From Leucosporidium creatinivorum (Eukaryota > Basidiomycota > Microbotryomycetes > Leucosporidiales > Leucosporidiaceae), in the NCBI GenBank assembly GCA_001600635.1, contig BCKL01000003.1, forward strand, positions 1,282,928 to 1,346,927: a stretch of DNA of 64,000 bases. The letters run 5' to 3'. A program made the translations under genes and the position numbers. The notes below the pieces were generated by a model. That model was not told where the DNA came from, did not search any database, and saw nothing but the letters and a program-made list of their open reading frames with translations. Below, in pieces: positions 11,427-26,879 of the stretch; position 1 is the first letter of the stretch, and each line of letters starts with the position of its first letter.

Positions 11427-14400
11427 ATGACAGAGGTGAATTTACCACTCCTCTCCTCTCGCTTGTTACCTACAGCCAGCAGCCTCTCCTCTTCAGCCTG
11501 CTGCCCCACCCGCGACTTGGCCGCCCTCGCTTCTTCTACAGCAGCAGACCACAAATTATCCCTCTATCGCACTACAGGCTCAACTCATCTTGTATGGGAT
11601 TGGACACCTCCCCCACCTCCACCACCACCTGCTGCACCACCATCAACATCAGCACCAACAGCAGCAGGAGCATTGGCAGCGAGGAGGGCGTTGATGGGAG
11701 CTAAACCAAAGGCAGCCAGTCCAGCAGAGATTCAACACTTTGCTTGGAGTCCTAATGGTATGTAGTAGTAGGTGCTCTTACTGCTCCTTCACGCTCAGCT
11801 AACGCTCGGGTTCGCTCCTTCGCTGCCACCCACAGGCAATCATCTCGCCGTAATCACTCGCTCTCCTTCCCCTACATCACCTTCAACACCCTCCACCACA
11901 CTACCCTCCCACTCGCTCCAACTGCATCTCCTCTCCCTCCACAGCGGCACCTCCCCTCTTCCCCCCATCCGCATCCCTCCTTCCGCCTCCTCCTCCTCCT
12001 CGGCGCAAATCACCCACCTCTCCTGGCAACCCTTATCCCACCCGACCGACCCTCTCCTCTCCTCTCGCACATCAACAATCATCGCCTCCCTCCCCCTTCT
12101 CGCGCCGCTCGCTACGACCGCTTCGGCGACCACCACGGCCGGGGCCGCTAATGCTGCTGCTGCTGGTAGCGGGCTGGGCGGAGGAGGAGGAGGAGGAGGT
12201 GGAGGTGGATTGACGCATGGGCAGGGAGGAGTGTTTGGAGCAAAGAATGCGATGCTCCAGAGGGAGAGGGAGAAGGAGATGGGCAGGGCCATCAAGCTCG
12301 AGGTCGCTTGCCCGGGCTTTCCTACGCTCCTCCCGCCAGCGGTAGAGGGCAAAGAGGAGGAGAAGAAGGAGGAGGAACCGAGCATCCTCCTCGTTGGGAC
12401 CGACAGCGGGGAGCTCCACCTCTACCTCGGCGGCTCGATCCTCCTCGGCTCCCTCTCCCTCTCCCTCGACCCTTCCCCTTCCTCCTCCGCTCAAATCCGC
12501 TCGATTGTAGTCCTCCCCTCCACCCCACCGAGATTCTCTATCCTCCTCTCCTCCTCCACACCCTCCCCAACCCTCCACTCCCGAACTCTCGCACTCCCCC
12601 TGCCCCCCTCCCTCCACCTCCTCGCCCAAGCAGCCTCTTCCCTCCGGCATCACCTCTCCTACGCCTGTGAAGCCCTCCAAGAAGCCCGGGCGCTGTGGGA
12701 GGAGTCAAGGAGGATCGGCAAGGCCTGGTTGGCGAGGCTGGGGGAGTTGAGCTCGGGGCATGGGGGTGAGTTTCCTGCCTGCCTCCCTCTTCACCCACGA
12801 CCGCTGGGGGCCGAAGAACGAAAATGCTGACCAAGAGTGCCAATTTTGATCCCCCCCCCCCCCCCCCCCCCCGAACAGTCCCCCACCCTCCACCAACCCA
12901 GCTGCTTCACCTGCTCCTCACCGGCCGCCCCACTCGGGCGCTGCACGACTTTCTCGCCTCCAAGATGAATGAGAGGGGGTTGGCCAAATGGGAGAACGCG
13001 ACGGCTGTGGCTTTGGAGAAGCTCAAGGAGGTGGGGTGGAGTAAGGTGCAGATCAGCGTGGAGAGGGTCGTGCTGAGGCTCGAGGAACTGGCGGGTTGGA
13101 GTCGGTGGTGTGTCCTTTGTCCCTTTGCCCCTTTGCCCCCTCTGCTGCTAAACTTTCCCTCGCTCGCTCGCTCACCCCCCGAACAGGACTAAATTCTCTC
13201 AACACTCTCTCGCCACCCCCGCCCCCGGCCACCCATGGATCCCACAAGCCCTGGCCCTCGCCTCGGCCATCATTCGCAGCTCGGCGAGCATGGAGAGGGA
13301 GGTGCTCGAGGAGCAGAGGTGCTTTGTTGCGTTTCAGGGGTGGGTGCGGTATGGTAAGTTTGTTTCTTCCTCCTTTCCTACGTTGCTGTGGGTGAGGGGC
13401 AGGGGGGAGAGGGTGGGAGGGAGTGGGGCGCCAAGATGAGCGAGGTCGAATTTCGCCGGAGCTGCATCTCCTTCTCTCACGATCGAACCTCCGCAAGCGA
13501 GATGATTTGCTAATCCTCTCCCCTCCCCTCTCCTCCCCTCCTCCTGACCCCCACCACCACCAACCCGCAGAGCTGGAAAAAGTCGCCCTCCTCGAAGGCT
13601 CCGAACTGCGCCCGCTCGCCAAGTTCCAACCCCTCCCCGTCGCGCACTACATCACCTACTGTCTCACTCCGGGCACTTCCTCCATCATCCCTTTCCTCGA
13701 ATTTGGGCCGCTCAATGCCGGGTTGGAGGGACTGAGGGAATGGGAGGAGGCGAGAGTTTGGTTGGAGAGAGTGGTAGTCGGAGGGGAGGAGGAGGGTGGC
13801 GATGGGGGAGCGGGAGAGGGAGAGGGACTAGAAGGAATGTTGAGGAGGATGAAGGAGGAATTGAAAGGGCAGGCGGACGCCGAGTGGCTTGAGGCTTCTG
13901 GTGCGGCGGCTGCTTCGAGACGACCGAATCCGAGGCCGCCGAGCGCGCCTTTTACCTCCCTCCCCCCAGACATCCTCGACCCCTCCCTCCCCATACCCAT
14001 ACCCACGCCAGCGACGACAACAGCGACGGACCGAACGATCGACCCTTCCACGCCTGAACGACCACAACGCGCTACCGGCGGCGGTGGAGGAGGAGCGGGA
14101 GGGAAGGTCGCCGAGCCACGCAGCCTGCCGATTCTGCTGCATCTCCTTGCGCAGACGGTGGGCGAGGGGCTGGAGAGAGCTGTGAGGAATGTAGGGGAGT
14201 TGAGTGAGGAAGTGGTGGTGTTGAGCGAGGGAGGAGGAGGGGAGATGATTAGGGGGAGGGCGGTGGAGAGTGAGGAGGGGATGAGGGGCTTGTGGGAGGG
14301 ATGGATCGAGAAGGGCGTGTTGTGGATGGTTAGACGTGAGGGGCTCGGAGGAGAGGAGCAGGCGCAAAAGGGTGGGATGAGGCTGAGATTACCGGCGAAG

Positions 14401-14959
14401 GAGGGAGAGGCGGAGAGTGCGGAGGTCGAGGTGGTGCAGTGGGACTTTTTCGATGATGTGGAGGTGATACTGGCTGTCAAGATTGGCAGGAAGGATGGTG
14501 CGTGCGATCTCTCTCTCTCTCTCTCTCTCTCCCTCTCGTCTCGAGGTGCTCGGCGCTGGCGGTCACTCTCGCTCGGGTCAAGGAACGGCTCGAGCTGACT
14601 CTGTTACATCACTACAGGTCCCTCTTACGCTCTCCTCGCCGTCCCTCTTTCCTCCTTCACCTTCTCCCCTCTCACTACATCCAGCAGCAGCGTAAGCCCT
14701 CCCCGCTCCTCTCCTCTGCTCTCCTCTCGCTAACCCTCCCCATCCCTCGCAGCCGCCCAACCCCCTTCCCCATCTCCTCCCCTCCCGCACGCACGCCTTT
14801 GACCCGCATTTCCCTCCCCAAGGTCTCGCTCTCAACGGTAGAGCGGGGAGGAGGGTCGCTTGTCTGCTTTCGGGCGAGGGGAGGAAGTTGGAGGTGTTGG
14901 ATGCGGAGGTGGATGAAGAGGAGGAGGGCGAGCAGGGGGATATTAGTATGGACGGGTAG
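11427..14959 (+). CDS. APC4: Anaphase-promoting complex subunit 4
   Basis: Coding exons are 11427-11757, 11836-12765, 12879-13107, 13187-13353, 13571-14497, 14618-14691 and 14753-14959, giving 954 aa. The N-terminus carries the Apc4 WD40-type signature (LLSSRLLP, LASSTAADHKLSLYR, GSTHLVWDW, IQHFAWSPNG). The middle has the Apc4 long-helix domain (LLTGRPTRALHDFLASK, WEKATA-like helix, YITYCLTPG, IPFLEFGPLNAGLEGL). The acidic C-terminus ends in a run of Glu. The protein is a scaffold subunit of the APC/C ubiquitin ligase that joins the catalytic and TPR arms. Gly- and Ser-rich inserts lengthen the WD40 part. Intron 2 contains a run of 22 C next to its acceptor, and intron 5 a (TC)n tract. Confidence 0.87.
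12851..12872 (+). repeat. C22 homopolymer at an APC4 3' splice site
   Basis: Twenty-two consecutive C residues lie six bases before the acceptor AG (12877-12878) of APC4 intron 2, where the polypyrimidine tract would be. Such runs are prone to polymerase slippage and sequencing error. The surrounding exons stay in frame whatever the run length, because it is intronic. Confidence 0.9.
14508..14530 (+). repeat. (TC)n microsatellite in APC4 intron 5
   Basis: A dinucleotide TC run directly follows the donor region of a 120-nt intron. It has no coding effect. Similar GA/CT runs occur at about 5541-5557, 9041-9055 and 10970-10988. Confidence 0.8.
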
Positions 14960-15282
14960 AGGGGTGAGAATGTGAGAGGCGTAGGCTAAGCGTGTCTGGC
15001 CTCGGCGATGGAGAGAGGGAGCGAGCGCCGAGAAGCAGATGGAGCGGCGAAGCATAGCGCCTGGCCCTAGGAAACTCCAAAGGCTGTTCACCTCGACCCG
15101 CCCTCTCTTTCTTTACCTTCGAGAATCAATGAGCCCTGCAGAGCGCCCGACATCCATCGCGCGCAAGGGAGCAGCCTAGCGATCCTCGCCGTCTCGCCCT
15201 CTCTCGGCTAACTACATGCTCTCAGCCCCCAGCAGACTCGTCGACCGATCCCAATATTACAACGCCTCCTTCCTGCTCCCCT
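14960..15282. other. Intergenic gap between convergent APC4 and bL32m
   Basis: The gap lies between two stop codons of convergent genes, so it should contain both 3' UTRs. I see no gene, hairpin or repeat that stands out. Confidence 0.5.
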
Positions 15283-15847
15283 CTACAGCTGCTCGATAGC
15301 CTTCCTCTCCTTTGCCTCTGCGTGATACTCCTTCCTGAACGCTACATGGCACTCGTGGCACAAGTGGTGGGCCATCTTGGGCGTACCGCACGATGGGCAT
15401 GATACGAGGTCTGTTTGAGTGCAGGTACGAGGGCAAGAGCGAGGGGAGAAGGGGAGAGAGAAGGTCAGCTTCGTGCGTACTCGACAGCGCAACGAGCAGG
15501 TGGATGAGCTACAGCAGAGAAAAGGACTTACTGTGCTTCTCCTTGAGACCCTTGTTTGCGCTCCTCATCTTCTTTGCCGAGTGGGTCGTCTTGCTCTTGG
15601 GCACGGCGAGAAGCCAAGGCGGGAGGAGTTCCCTCAGCGCTTCCAAAGTGCTTTCGGGGACGAGGGAAGCGAGGGTGGGCAGGCGGAATGGTGGTAGTGC
15701 TGCTGTAGCGGAGGGGAGGAGGAGCGAAGAGGTCGAGGCTGTTGGCCGGCTGGTGAGGCTCAGAGCGAAGATTTGTGAAGGCGAGTAGAGGGACAGGAAG
15801 GCTTGACGGCGAATAGCTTGCACGGTACTGGGGAAAATGGCGGCCAT
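15283..15847 (-). CDS. MRPL32: Mitochondrial large-subunit ribosomal protein bL32m
   Basis: Coding exons are 15847-15532 and 15410-15283, giving 147 aa. The first exon encodes a Ser/Thr/Arg-containing, acid-free leader typical of mitochondrial import, then WLLAVPKSKTTHSAKKMR, the classical start of mature bL32. Exon 2 has two zinc-knuckle pairs, CPSCGTPK and CHEC. The C-terminal tail (FRKEYHAEAKERKAIEQL) is also family-like. The upstream in-frame ATG at 16048 would add 67 residues without targeting character, so the ATG at 15847 (MAAIFPS) is preferred. In other fungi the leader is removed by the m-AAA protease before ribosome assembly; that is family knowledge, not visible here. Confidence 0.87.
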
Positions 15848-16061
15848 GTCGATAGGATGTAGCGAGGTGAAGAGCGAGATGCGGAGGGAGCGAGACCGGT
15901 TTGGCGCGTCGAGCTCGGAGACTTCGCGCTTCGGAGGGGGAAATTGATGGCTCAAAACGGGGTTGAGCTCAAGTCTGGTGTATGCTGATGATAGTGGAAT
16001 GTATTCTACACCAAATGCCCGGCTTCCGATCCCAGTAGTGCCTTCCAAGCGCCTTCCCTCT

Positions 16062-19000
16062 CTACGCCGAGGGCAGCAGCTTCCTCAGCTCGGTGTGGTC
16101 TCTGCAAGGGAGTAGAGGAGGGTCAGAATTGTCTCCCAAAATTTCAGGACTAGTTTCGAACGCACCCGACGGCCTCGGCACTCTTTAAAGTGTTGATAGC
16201 GGCCCTGTCAAAGTTCGGCGCCGAGGTCAGCTCCCTTCTTTCGCTCGCTCGAGGCCCAGAACTCACCTCTGCGCCATCTCGACGATCTTCTCCAGATCTT
16301 CAGGCCTATCCGCACGCAGACCCTTGACCATCCCAGCGAGCATAGCGCCCGCCAAGTTGTCGCCCGCGCCCGTAACATTCTTGACCTCCTCCTCCTTCAA
16401 CTCCAACGCCTCAAAGTGGCGAATAATGACCGCCTCGCTCGGTCCTTGACTCGAAGCAGCGACCACCAATCCCTTCCTATCACCCTCATCCTTCCACCGG
16501 GCGACATTCTCCTCCCCCGACACGCGCTGCACGACGAGCACTCCCCTCGAGCCGCTCTTGACGAATAGAGTGCCAAAGATGGGCAACAGTTGTACGGCCA
16601 TGACGGCCACTCCCTCGTTCACGACCCAGCTCGGCAACCTGCGTTCCAGTAGCGAGGAAGGGACGTTGATGAAGTCGAACCAGAGATCCATGCCGAAGAG
16701 CTTGGCTGTCGGCGAGTCGGATTCGATGGATTGGAGGTGCGTGTAGAGGGTGGAAAGCTCGTGGATGTTGGGAGTGGAGAAGGAGACGTAGGGGTGTGCT
16801 GGAGGAGTGGGGTTGCGAGGTGCGGTGGTTTGAATAGCGCGGAGGAGCTTAAGGGATTGGGCGTTGGAGGTGGGCTCGAAGAAGGCTGCGAGGAGCGAAG
16901 AGAGGGTCAGTCAAGCTGAGAGGTGCAAATTAGAAAAGCGACCCACTCGGTACATTCTCTGCTGAACAGTGCTTGAGCATCGTGCCCATCGCAGCCTCCG
17001 AGAGGTTGCCGTCGAAGCAGACGAGTTTCGGCCGATTCTCCTTGATGAGCTCGACGATCTATAGAAGGGACGGGTGAGCTTCTCTCTCTCCTCTAGGACT
17101 CAACAAACTCACCTTCTTCCCCTCCATCCGAGCAGCAATCCCCATATCCGCCACCCCACCGACCAACTCTCCCGTCTGATCCAACAAGATCCCACACGTC
17201 GCCGTCCTCTCCTTCTCCCCCAGCTCGACCAAGCCATCGTTCCTCATTGCCCTATCCGCCAACCCATTCCGCGCTACACTACCCAGCAAATCCTCCCCCA
17301 CAGGCGCCACGAGCATCACTTCCTCTCCGCCGAGGAAGGAATGAGCAGCGCCCGCTACGTTGCCTGCTACGCCGCCGAGGGAGAGGGAGACGGCGCCGGG
17401 TGCTGTTGTGCGGAGGGGAGAGACTGATGTGGGATGCATTGTGATGTCGATGGCGAGGGAGCCGACGACGAGGAGAGGTGCGGGAGGGAGGGCGAGAGGG
17501 GTCGGCTCGGCCAGAGTTGGTGGTGCTGCTGCTGAAGCGGGAAAGGCGGGCTGGAAGCTCGCACTTGCTGGTGCAACGAGATACTGCGAGTAGTGGGGTA
17601 CAGAATCTTAGCACTTCTATTGCAAAGAATACGACGGGCTGCGGACTTGTTCACACCTCTTTGAGCAGCCGAGCGTGCTCGAGGGCAATCTCTCCTCCGA
17701 CCTTGACATTGTTCTTGATGAGCGCCTTGTCTGCGCGCAATTGAGGTCAGTCATCGTCTCGCGTAAAGTGATACGTAGCAGAGCCACTCACTGCTATCGA
17801 TCGAGCTTCCCTTGGTCAGCTCGCTCACGCGCTGCAAGAGCCAGGGAGTGACCCGCTTGCCACTCTTGGCCATGCCATTCTCGACGCTCTCTTTCACCGC
17901 TTGCTCGACGGCCTCCTGCAGCGCGTGGCCAGCAGCGTGCCACTCTTCCGGGATGGGAACGCCGAGGAGGAGTGAGTTGGGAAGGGAGAGACGGTCGGTC
18001 ATGACTGTAGGGGGTGAGGGTCAGCTAGTGCGCGGAGTAGCAGCAAAAAGCGACTTACTGATAGTCTCGGCGACTTGGCGAGCTGAGTCGAGCTGCATCG
18101 GCGCCTGCGAAGGAGAGGGGCAGTCAGCTCGTCGTCTCGGCCGAGCGAACGGAACGGGGCCTACCTTGAAGCCCGAGGTTGGCGTATAAAAGGCAGGCCA
18201 GTCGAGCGTCTTGTAAGCAGCGACAGGAACGGCGTGTGCTTCCTGTTAGGGTGCGAGAAGGAGCATCAGCTTCGGCTCGGCGCCATCTCGACATGAGCCA
18301 GCTCACCAGATATTCGAGCGTGAGTCCGATGTCGAGGATAGACTTGCTACCGGCGCATACGACGGTGACGGGAGTGTCGGAGAGCGAGATGAGGTCGGAC
18401 GAGATGTCCAAGCCTAGCGGGCGGATGTCAGCGACGAGCTCCGAGGTGGCTTCACGCGCAACTCACTTGTCTCAGCTCCACGGTGGACACCTCCGATACC
18501 TCCAGTTGAGAAGATCTTGATGCCGGCCAAGTGCGCAACTGCCATAGTGCCCGAGACTGTCGTTCCGCCGTCCATCCGCTGCTCGACTCCGGCGTCAGCT
18601 TGCGGCTCTCTCCGAGGCGCGTAAAGCTCACCTTGACCACCGCAGCTCCCAGTTCCCTCCTACCAACCTTCCACAGCTTCGCCCCACCATCCTTCTTCGC
18701 TGCGAAGCCCTTCTCCGCCAGCTCGTCCAGCTGTGAGCCATCCAAGCCGACCTTGATGCGGCCATTGAGAATGGCAATAGTAGCAGGGGTGACTCCCTGT
18801 GCTCGTAGGATATCCTCGCATTCGACTGGGAGAGTGTTGGAGTGTGGTGGTGGTAACCCTGCGGAGCGAGAGCGAGAGATTAGCCATGCGCGACGCAAAG
18901 GATGCTGTAGAACAGCGACGAGAGGGTAGGGACGTACCGTGAGTGATGAGAGTACTTTCTAGTGCTACAATGGCTCGTCCCTCAGCTTGAGCAGCCTGTA

Positions 19001-19136
19001 CTTCGGGGTGGATGTCGATTGGCAGGCCAGCGAGCGAAGGACGAGGGCTGCCCCATCTTGCTGCAGAGGTGCAGGAGAAGGGACGGCGAGTAGCAGCAGA
19101 GCGCGCAATCCGAAGAGATGGTCGTAATGAAGCCAT
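16062..19136 (-). CDS. Bifunctional pseudouridine-5'-phosphate glycosidase / pseudouridine kinase
   Basis: Coding exons: 19136-18938, 18858-18632, 18578-18467, 18413-18307, 18242-18165, 18104-18059, 18004-17792, 17730-17657, 17583-17113, 17058-16947, 16885-16267, 16204-16166 and 16101-16062, giving 778 aa. The N-terminus looks like a mitochondrial presequence. Residues about 35-370 are a PsuG/IndA-type glycosidase ([51 protein letters not shown]-like [16 protein letters not shown]). Residues about 395-778 are a PfkB/ribokinase-type kinase ([30 protein letters not shown]) with the catalytic loop [14 protein letters not shown]. Together they phosphorylate pseudouridine and split its C-C bond to uracil and ribose-5-phosphate. 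The fused order is common in eukaryotes, so this is an intact fusion and not an assembly artefact. It is the most intron-rich small-exon gene of the left half. Confidence 0.9.
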
Positions 19137-19552
19137 AGCTGAGGCGAGGTGAGGGAGTAAAGGAGACCTTGGCGACGCGCTGCCTCGAGAGTCGAGCCCT
19201 CTTCAGCGCGAGAGCGTCGGGCCGCCCGAACCCACCTCGGAAAGCATAAAGGTGAGACCGAGGCGGCGGTGTTGACCGCTGGGACTTATTACAGAATCAT
19301 AAGATGTCACAAAAGCACTGCGAGCGCTCACATCAAGGTACAGAAGACTCTCGGCGATGTCGGTTGTCGGGTTCGAGTCGCTTTGACGGTCGGATGGTGA
19401 AGGGGATGTGTACAAAGATACCTTGGTTGCGTAATGATACATCTATTCTTCCCAGCTCGACGACCACCGAACGCATCTGCACCTGCTCAGCCCGAGCAAT
19501 CGACCGTCGCTGCCGGCCTCCCTTTCCACGCCCACCTCGGCGCCTTGCTATC
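19137..19552. other. Intergenic region between METTL5 and the pseudouridine gene
   Basis: This holds the promoter of the pseudouridine gene and the 3' UTR of METTL5, both on the - strand. Overlapping short frames exist on both strands, but none splices into anything recognisable. Confidence 0.45.
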
Positions 19553-22868
<3,316 letters not shown>

Positions 22869-23209
22869 GAGGGTGCGCCGAGGCAGAGGACCTTGCCGTG
22901 GGGGCGAGCAGAGGGTGCTGATGGAGAGCAAAGTGCGAGCTATCATCAATGAGATATTTACCTATCTCCTCTGCTGACTTGAGAGAACGCGAGAGCGGAC
23001 AAGTTTCGGTTGGCAGCGATTCAAGGCGAACGAGCAAGTTCGGCGAAGCTTTCTCGTCCCCTTCTGCTGACGAAGAAGGGAGGGTCGGTCTTGAAGTACT
23101 TGGATACCACATGGCTCCAACATCCCCTTGCTCAGACTAAGCTGCAGCCGAGCAGGTCGACGCCAGCGCTCGACGAGCCTCTTGCCTTCCGCCGTTTCGC
23201 TGCTTCTCG
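22869..23209. other. Intergenic region upstream of the PNGase A-type gene
   Basis: This 341-bp gap lies between same-strand genes. I find no coding signal or notable repeat in it. Confidence 0.5.
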
Positions 23210-25704
23210 ATGTCACCTCACCTATCAAAGCTCGGTGCATGCCTACTGCTACTGATCTCCCCGTTCATCTCTGCTCTACGATCGCCCCTCGCTGGTCCCC
23301 TGCGCCAACTCGTCTTCGAAGCCCCACCTCTCTCGCACTGCTCGCTCCCATCCGTCGCGACCAAGCAGCCGCCGTTGCGGAACTACCAGCTACATCATCC
23401 ACCGGTAGTCCCTCGCGGAGGGAAAAGCTGTACTGTCGCACTACTGCGGCACGAGTTCGCGAGGTCGTGGGGTGAGTTCTCGAGTCTCTGCGGCATCCTG
23501 TGCGGGTGTTCTGACCTTTTGCGACACAACTCAGCCAAAGGTAGTCCAATACACACCTCCCATCGACTGCGGACCTCCGATCGAATGGGCGGCGATTGTG
23601 CTCAGCCTGGAGGTCACCTCGGCCGGCGTGCAGTTCGAAAGGCTCGGTTCTATAAGTCTGGAGCATGTAGAGGGTGAGCTAAGATAGTCTTTGTACCTCT
23701 GCATCTCCCCCGCTGACCCTCGGCTCTATCTCACGAGCAGTCTGGCGCACCTCGACCGCCGAACCGACTCGCGACGGCATCATCTGGTCAGCAGAGAAGG
23801 ATGTCACCCGCTTTCGCCCTATCTTTGCTCGTCCTGGGAAGCTTATGTTTGATGAGAACAACCTCATAACCGATTACTGCACTGGTGAGCCCGCTTTTCT
23901 CGTCGCTCGGCGGCGCTCGGCGCTCGCTGACTCTGGACTTGGAGCTACGTAGGAATCTTCAACACTACTCTGCGCATGACCGTCTACAAACCAACGGAGG
24001 ATTTTTCCGCTCCCGTTACAGCGAATGTTATCTTACCATTGTCGACGGGCAGCAAGGACAAATCGCAGATGATGGGCTTCCCCGGCGAGACGACGACGGA
24101 GTTGAGGCTGCCGAAGGTGAGCTTGCTAGCTCTTCGAGCGAATCGAAGCACACTGACGACTCCTCCGCCTTTCCAGAACACCGCTGAGCTCTACATCGAG
24201 ATTCTAGCGACGGGCACTGGCGACGAGGTGAGCTCGGGGCTGCTCTTCTTGCTTATCACTGCCGCTGACTCGTCTCTACAACTTGCAGGAGTTCTGGTAC
24301 GGCAACATTCCCTCTCGATATGCCCCGTCTCTTCCTCCGAACGCTTCACTTCCCGCTCGAGGGCCGTTCCGCGAGTTGCAACTTTGGATCGACGGCCAGC
24401 TCGGTTCGTCTCCTGCATTTACCCGTGCTCTCAAGCGCTCATTGACCGTGCATCTCGCTCCAGCAACCATCATTAACCCCTTCCCCATCCTCTACACCGG
24501 CGGCGCCAACCCATTGCTCTGGCGACCCATGGCGAGCTTGAGAGCGTTCGACGTGCCGAGCGGGTGGGGGGATCTGTCGGCTTTTTTGGGAGGGTGAGTG
24601 ATCGAGGACAAGCGCATGGCTAGAATAGCTGCTGATAGAGAGAAAGGACAGGCTGACGGACGGTGAGGAGCATGCGTTTGAGCTCAAGGTGCTCGGGCAG
24701 GGGAAGAGAGGGAGCGTGAATGGGAACTGGTGAGCTGGCGCTCCACTCTCTGCACATCCCTTCCGCGCTCGTCTGAAATCGTAGCATCCACAGGTTCCTC
24801 ACCGCCTCCCTACACCTCATACTCGACCCTACCTTCCCTCCCGTCCGAACGACCGGCCGACTCATCGCCTACCATCTTCCATCCTCGCCCGTAGAGCTAA
24901 CGACTACCGGGCTCGTCTCGAAGGGCAACAAGACGATTAGTACCCAAGTGGGATCGAGGAGGAGTTGGTGGGTCGAGGGCGTGTTGCAGACGGGTGCGGG
25001 CGAGGTGAGGGTCAGGACTGAGGGGAGGATTTGGATGAGCAATTCGCAGTTCTACGCCGATGGGGGAAAGTACGAGGCGCGTCTCCTTCTCTCGAACTTT
25101 TCCTCCTCTTTCGCTGACATGCAGCTTCGCTCGTCCACAGTCCCTCACCCATCTTTCGACCTCCTCCCTCCTCTCCACCCACTCCGGCCGAGTCAAGCTC
25201 TCCGACTCCACCTCCTACCCCCTGACGCTCACCACCAACTACACGTCCTACCCCTCGCACTACTCTGCTCGACTAGGTCCGTACGGGTATCATCGCTCTC
25301 TCCTCTTGCCTGTCGGCGCCGAGAAGGCAGGAGCAGAGGAGAAGACTCAGAGCATGCAGCACGGGGAAGCCGAGGTCAAGAAGCGGGAGAATGGGACGGT
25401 GGAGTGGGCTAAGAGCGAGACAATGGAGGAGTACAGCTGGGAACGGAGGGGAGAGTGGTGGGAGGAGGAGGCGAGAGGTGAGTTCAGCGCCGAGCTGCGT
25501 TTCGACTGCTTCAGACTGGGCACTAGCTGATCTTCGCTGCTCTCAATCACAGCTGTCAGCTCTACTACGGTGTATAGACGAGGGAGAGGATCTCTAGACG
25601 GCGGGAAGGACAGATTAGAGCGCAAGGAGCCAGCGCCGAGCCTGGGGAGGGTCGAAGTAGGCGAGCTGAGGGCGTTGGGAGGCTGGGAGAAGGGTATAGA
25701 GTGA
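23210..25704 (+). CDS. PNGase A-type peptide:N-glycosidase, secretory pathway
   Basis: Coding exons are 23210-23471, 23545-23673, 23741-23884, 23953-24116, 24177-24227, 24289-24593, 24652-24729, 24794-25069, 25125-25477 and 25553-25704, giving 637 aa. It starts with a signal peptide (LGACLLLLISPFISA). Family signatures are CTVALLRHEFARSW, YTPPIDCGPPIEWAA, ERLGSISLEHVE, VWRTSTAEPTRDGIIW (the best single match to peptide-N4-(N-acetyl-beta-glucosaminyl)asparagine amidase A), and LYIEILATGTGDEEFWY. Several N-x-S/T sites fit an extracellular or vacuolar glycoprotein. The reaction would be removal of N-glycans from glycopeptides. Intron 1 is uncertain: a natural-looking CAG acceptor at 23534 breaks the frame, while AG at 23544 keeps it, so I used the latter. 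Confidence 0.8.
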
Positions 25705-25981
25705 TATTGAGGTCGTATTGGAAGCCTGCTATCAGCTGTACTCCACCAAACCCAAGCAAGCTTCGAATTGCCTCAAAGACTAATCGCGACTAAGTGTCGC
25801 TTCAAATCGAGCTTACAATAACCCTTTCCAAGCTCCCGCTCCCTCTCTTGGCCTCTCCCTCTTGCGCTCTCGAGGAGCACCCGCATCGCCCGTCGAGCCA
25901 GGTGAGCTCTGCTGTGGTACAGCTATCCGTCAAGCCCCTAGCTGACTTTCCCTGACATCCACTACAGCCCACTCTCGCGCG

Positions 25982-26879
25982 ATGAGCAGCAAGCCCTCGA
26001 CTCCCAGCGGCGGTGCTCGCAAGTCGACTCAGGCTGGCGGCGGCGGAGGAGGAGGCAGCAACAACTCGCGCAGGGGATCTGCTACAGCTTCGCCCAAGCC
26101 AGGAGGATCCGCTTCAGGACCCAAGGAGACTAGCAGTCAGGCCGCGCCCACGCCTCCAGCAGCTCCCTCGACGACGACGACGACGACGAGCGAGGCGCCT
26201 CTACCGGACTTGACGACGTTGCTGAACCTGCCATTGCGCGTGGTAATCGCCGCTTCGGGCGACTTGGCGCAGCGTGAAGTCGAAGGGACTCTATGGACCT
26301 ACGACCCTCTCACCTCCTTTGTCGTCCTCACTTCTCCTGCCACCTCTTCTGCACCTTCTACCAACACTCAAACGGCTCAGAACCCTCCTTCCGCCAAGCG
26401 CAACTACCACCTCATCAAATCCACCCAGATCAAGTCGCTCACCGTCCTCTCCCTCACGCCCGACACCTCCCTCCCCGCGCCTTCCTCCCTCCTCCGCTCC
26501 ATCCACCCCGCCGAAGTCAGCGCGCGCGTAGAGAAGGCCGTGCAGGAGGATCAGAAGGCTCGTGCTCGAGTGGGACAGGGAGTGAGCGACGAGGCGCAGG
26601 CCTTGTTCGATGCGCTGGGGAGGACGCTCCCTGTGAGATGGGCGGGCAAGAACATCGTGGTGATGGACGAGGTCATGATCGCGGAGCCTTATGGTGTGGG
26701 AGATGTCAAGGGTGGGAAAGGCGCGGGTGGTTACGTCGAGAGGGTCAAGAAGGTGGTGAGTACTTCTCGCGCCGAACCTGGTTTCCTTCCCGAGCGATGA
26801 GCTGATCCCTTGGCCCTGTCACCAACAGCTTGAGGGAGAACGTCAACGTCGTGCAGCCAAGCAGATTGGATTCCCTTAA
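25982..26879 (+). CDS. LSM12: LSM12 homologue
   Basis: Coding exons are 25982-26755 and 26829-26879, giving 274 aa. A Gly/Ser/Thr-rich leader precedes an Sm-like fold (LRVVIAASGDLAQREVEGTLWTYD with a FVVLTSP strand). After it comes the anticodon-binding-type 'AD' domain typical of Lsm12 (ARVGQGVSDEAQALFDALGR, LPVRWAGKNIVVMDEVMI, PYGVGDV). The very short second exon adds a charged tail. Lsm12 proteins associate with ataxin-2/Pbp1 complexes and RNA; yeast Lsm12 sits in Pbp1 complexes. This is a family-level role and nothing here specifies it further. Confidence 0.85.

Noticed and set aside
13656-14480. 274-aa - strand frame opposite APC4 exon 5
   Set aside because: It is Ser/Pro-rich, has no recognisable domain and lies fully within a well-supported coding exon.
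19366-19385. Possible tRNA B-box (gggttcgagtcg)
   Set aside because: No matching T-stem, acceptor stem or A-box could be drawn around it on either strand.
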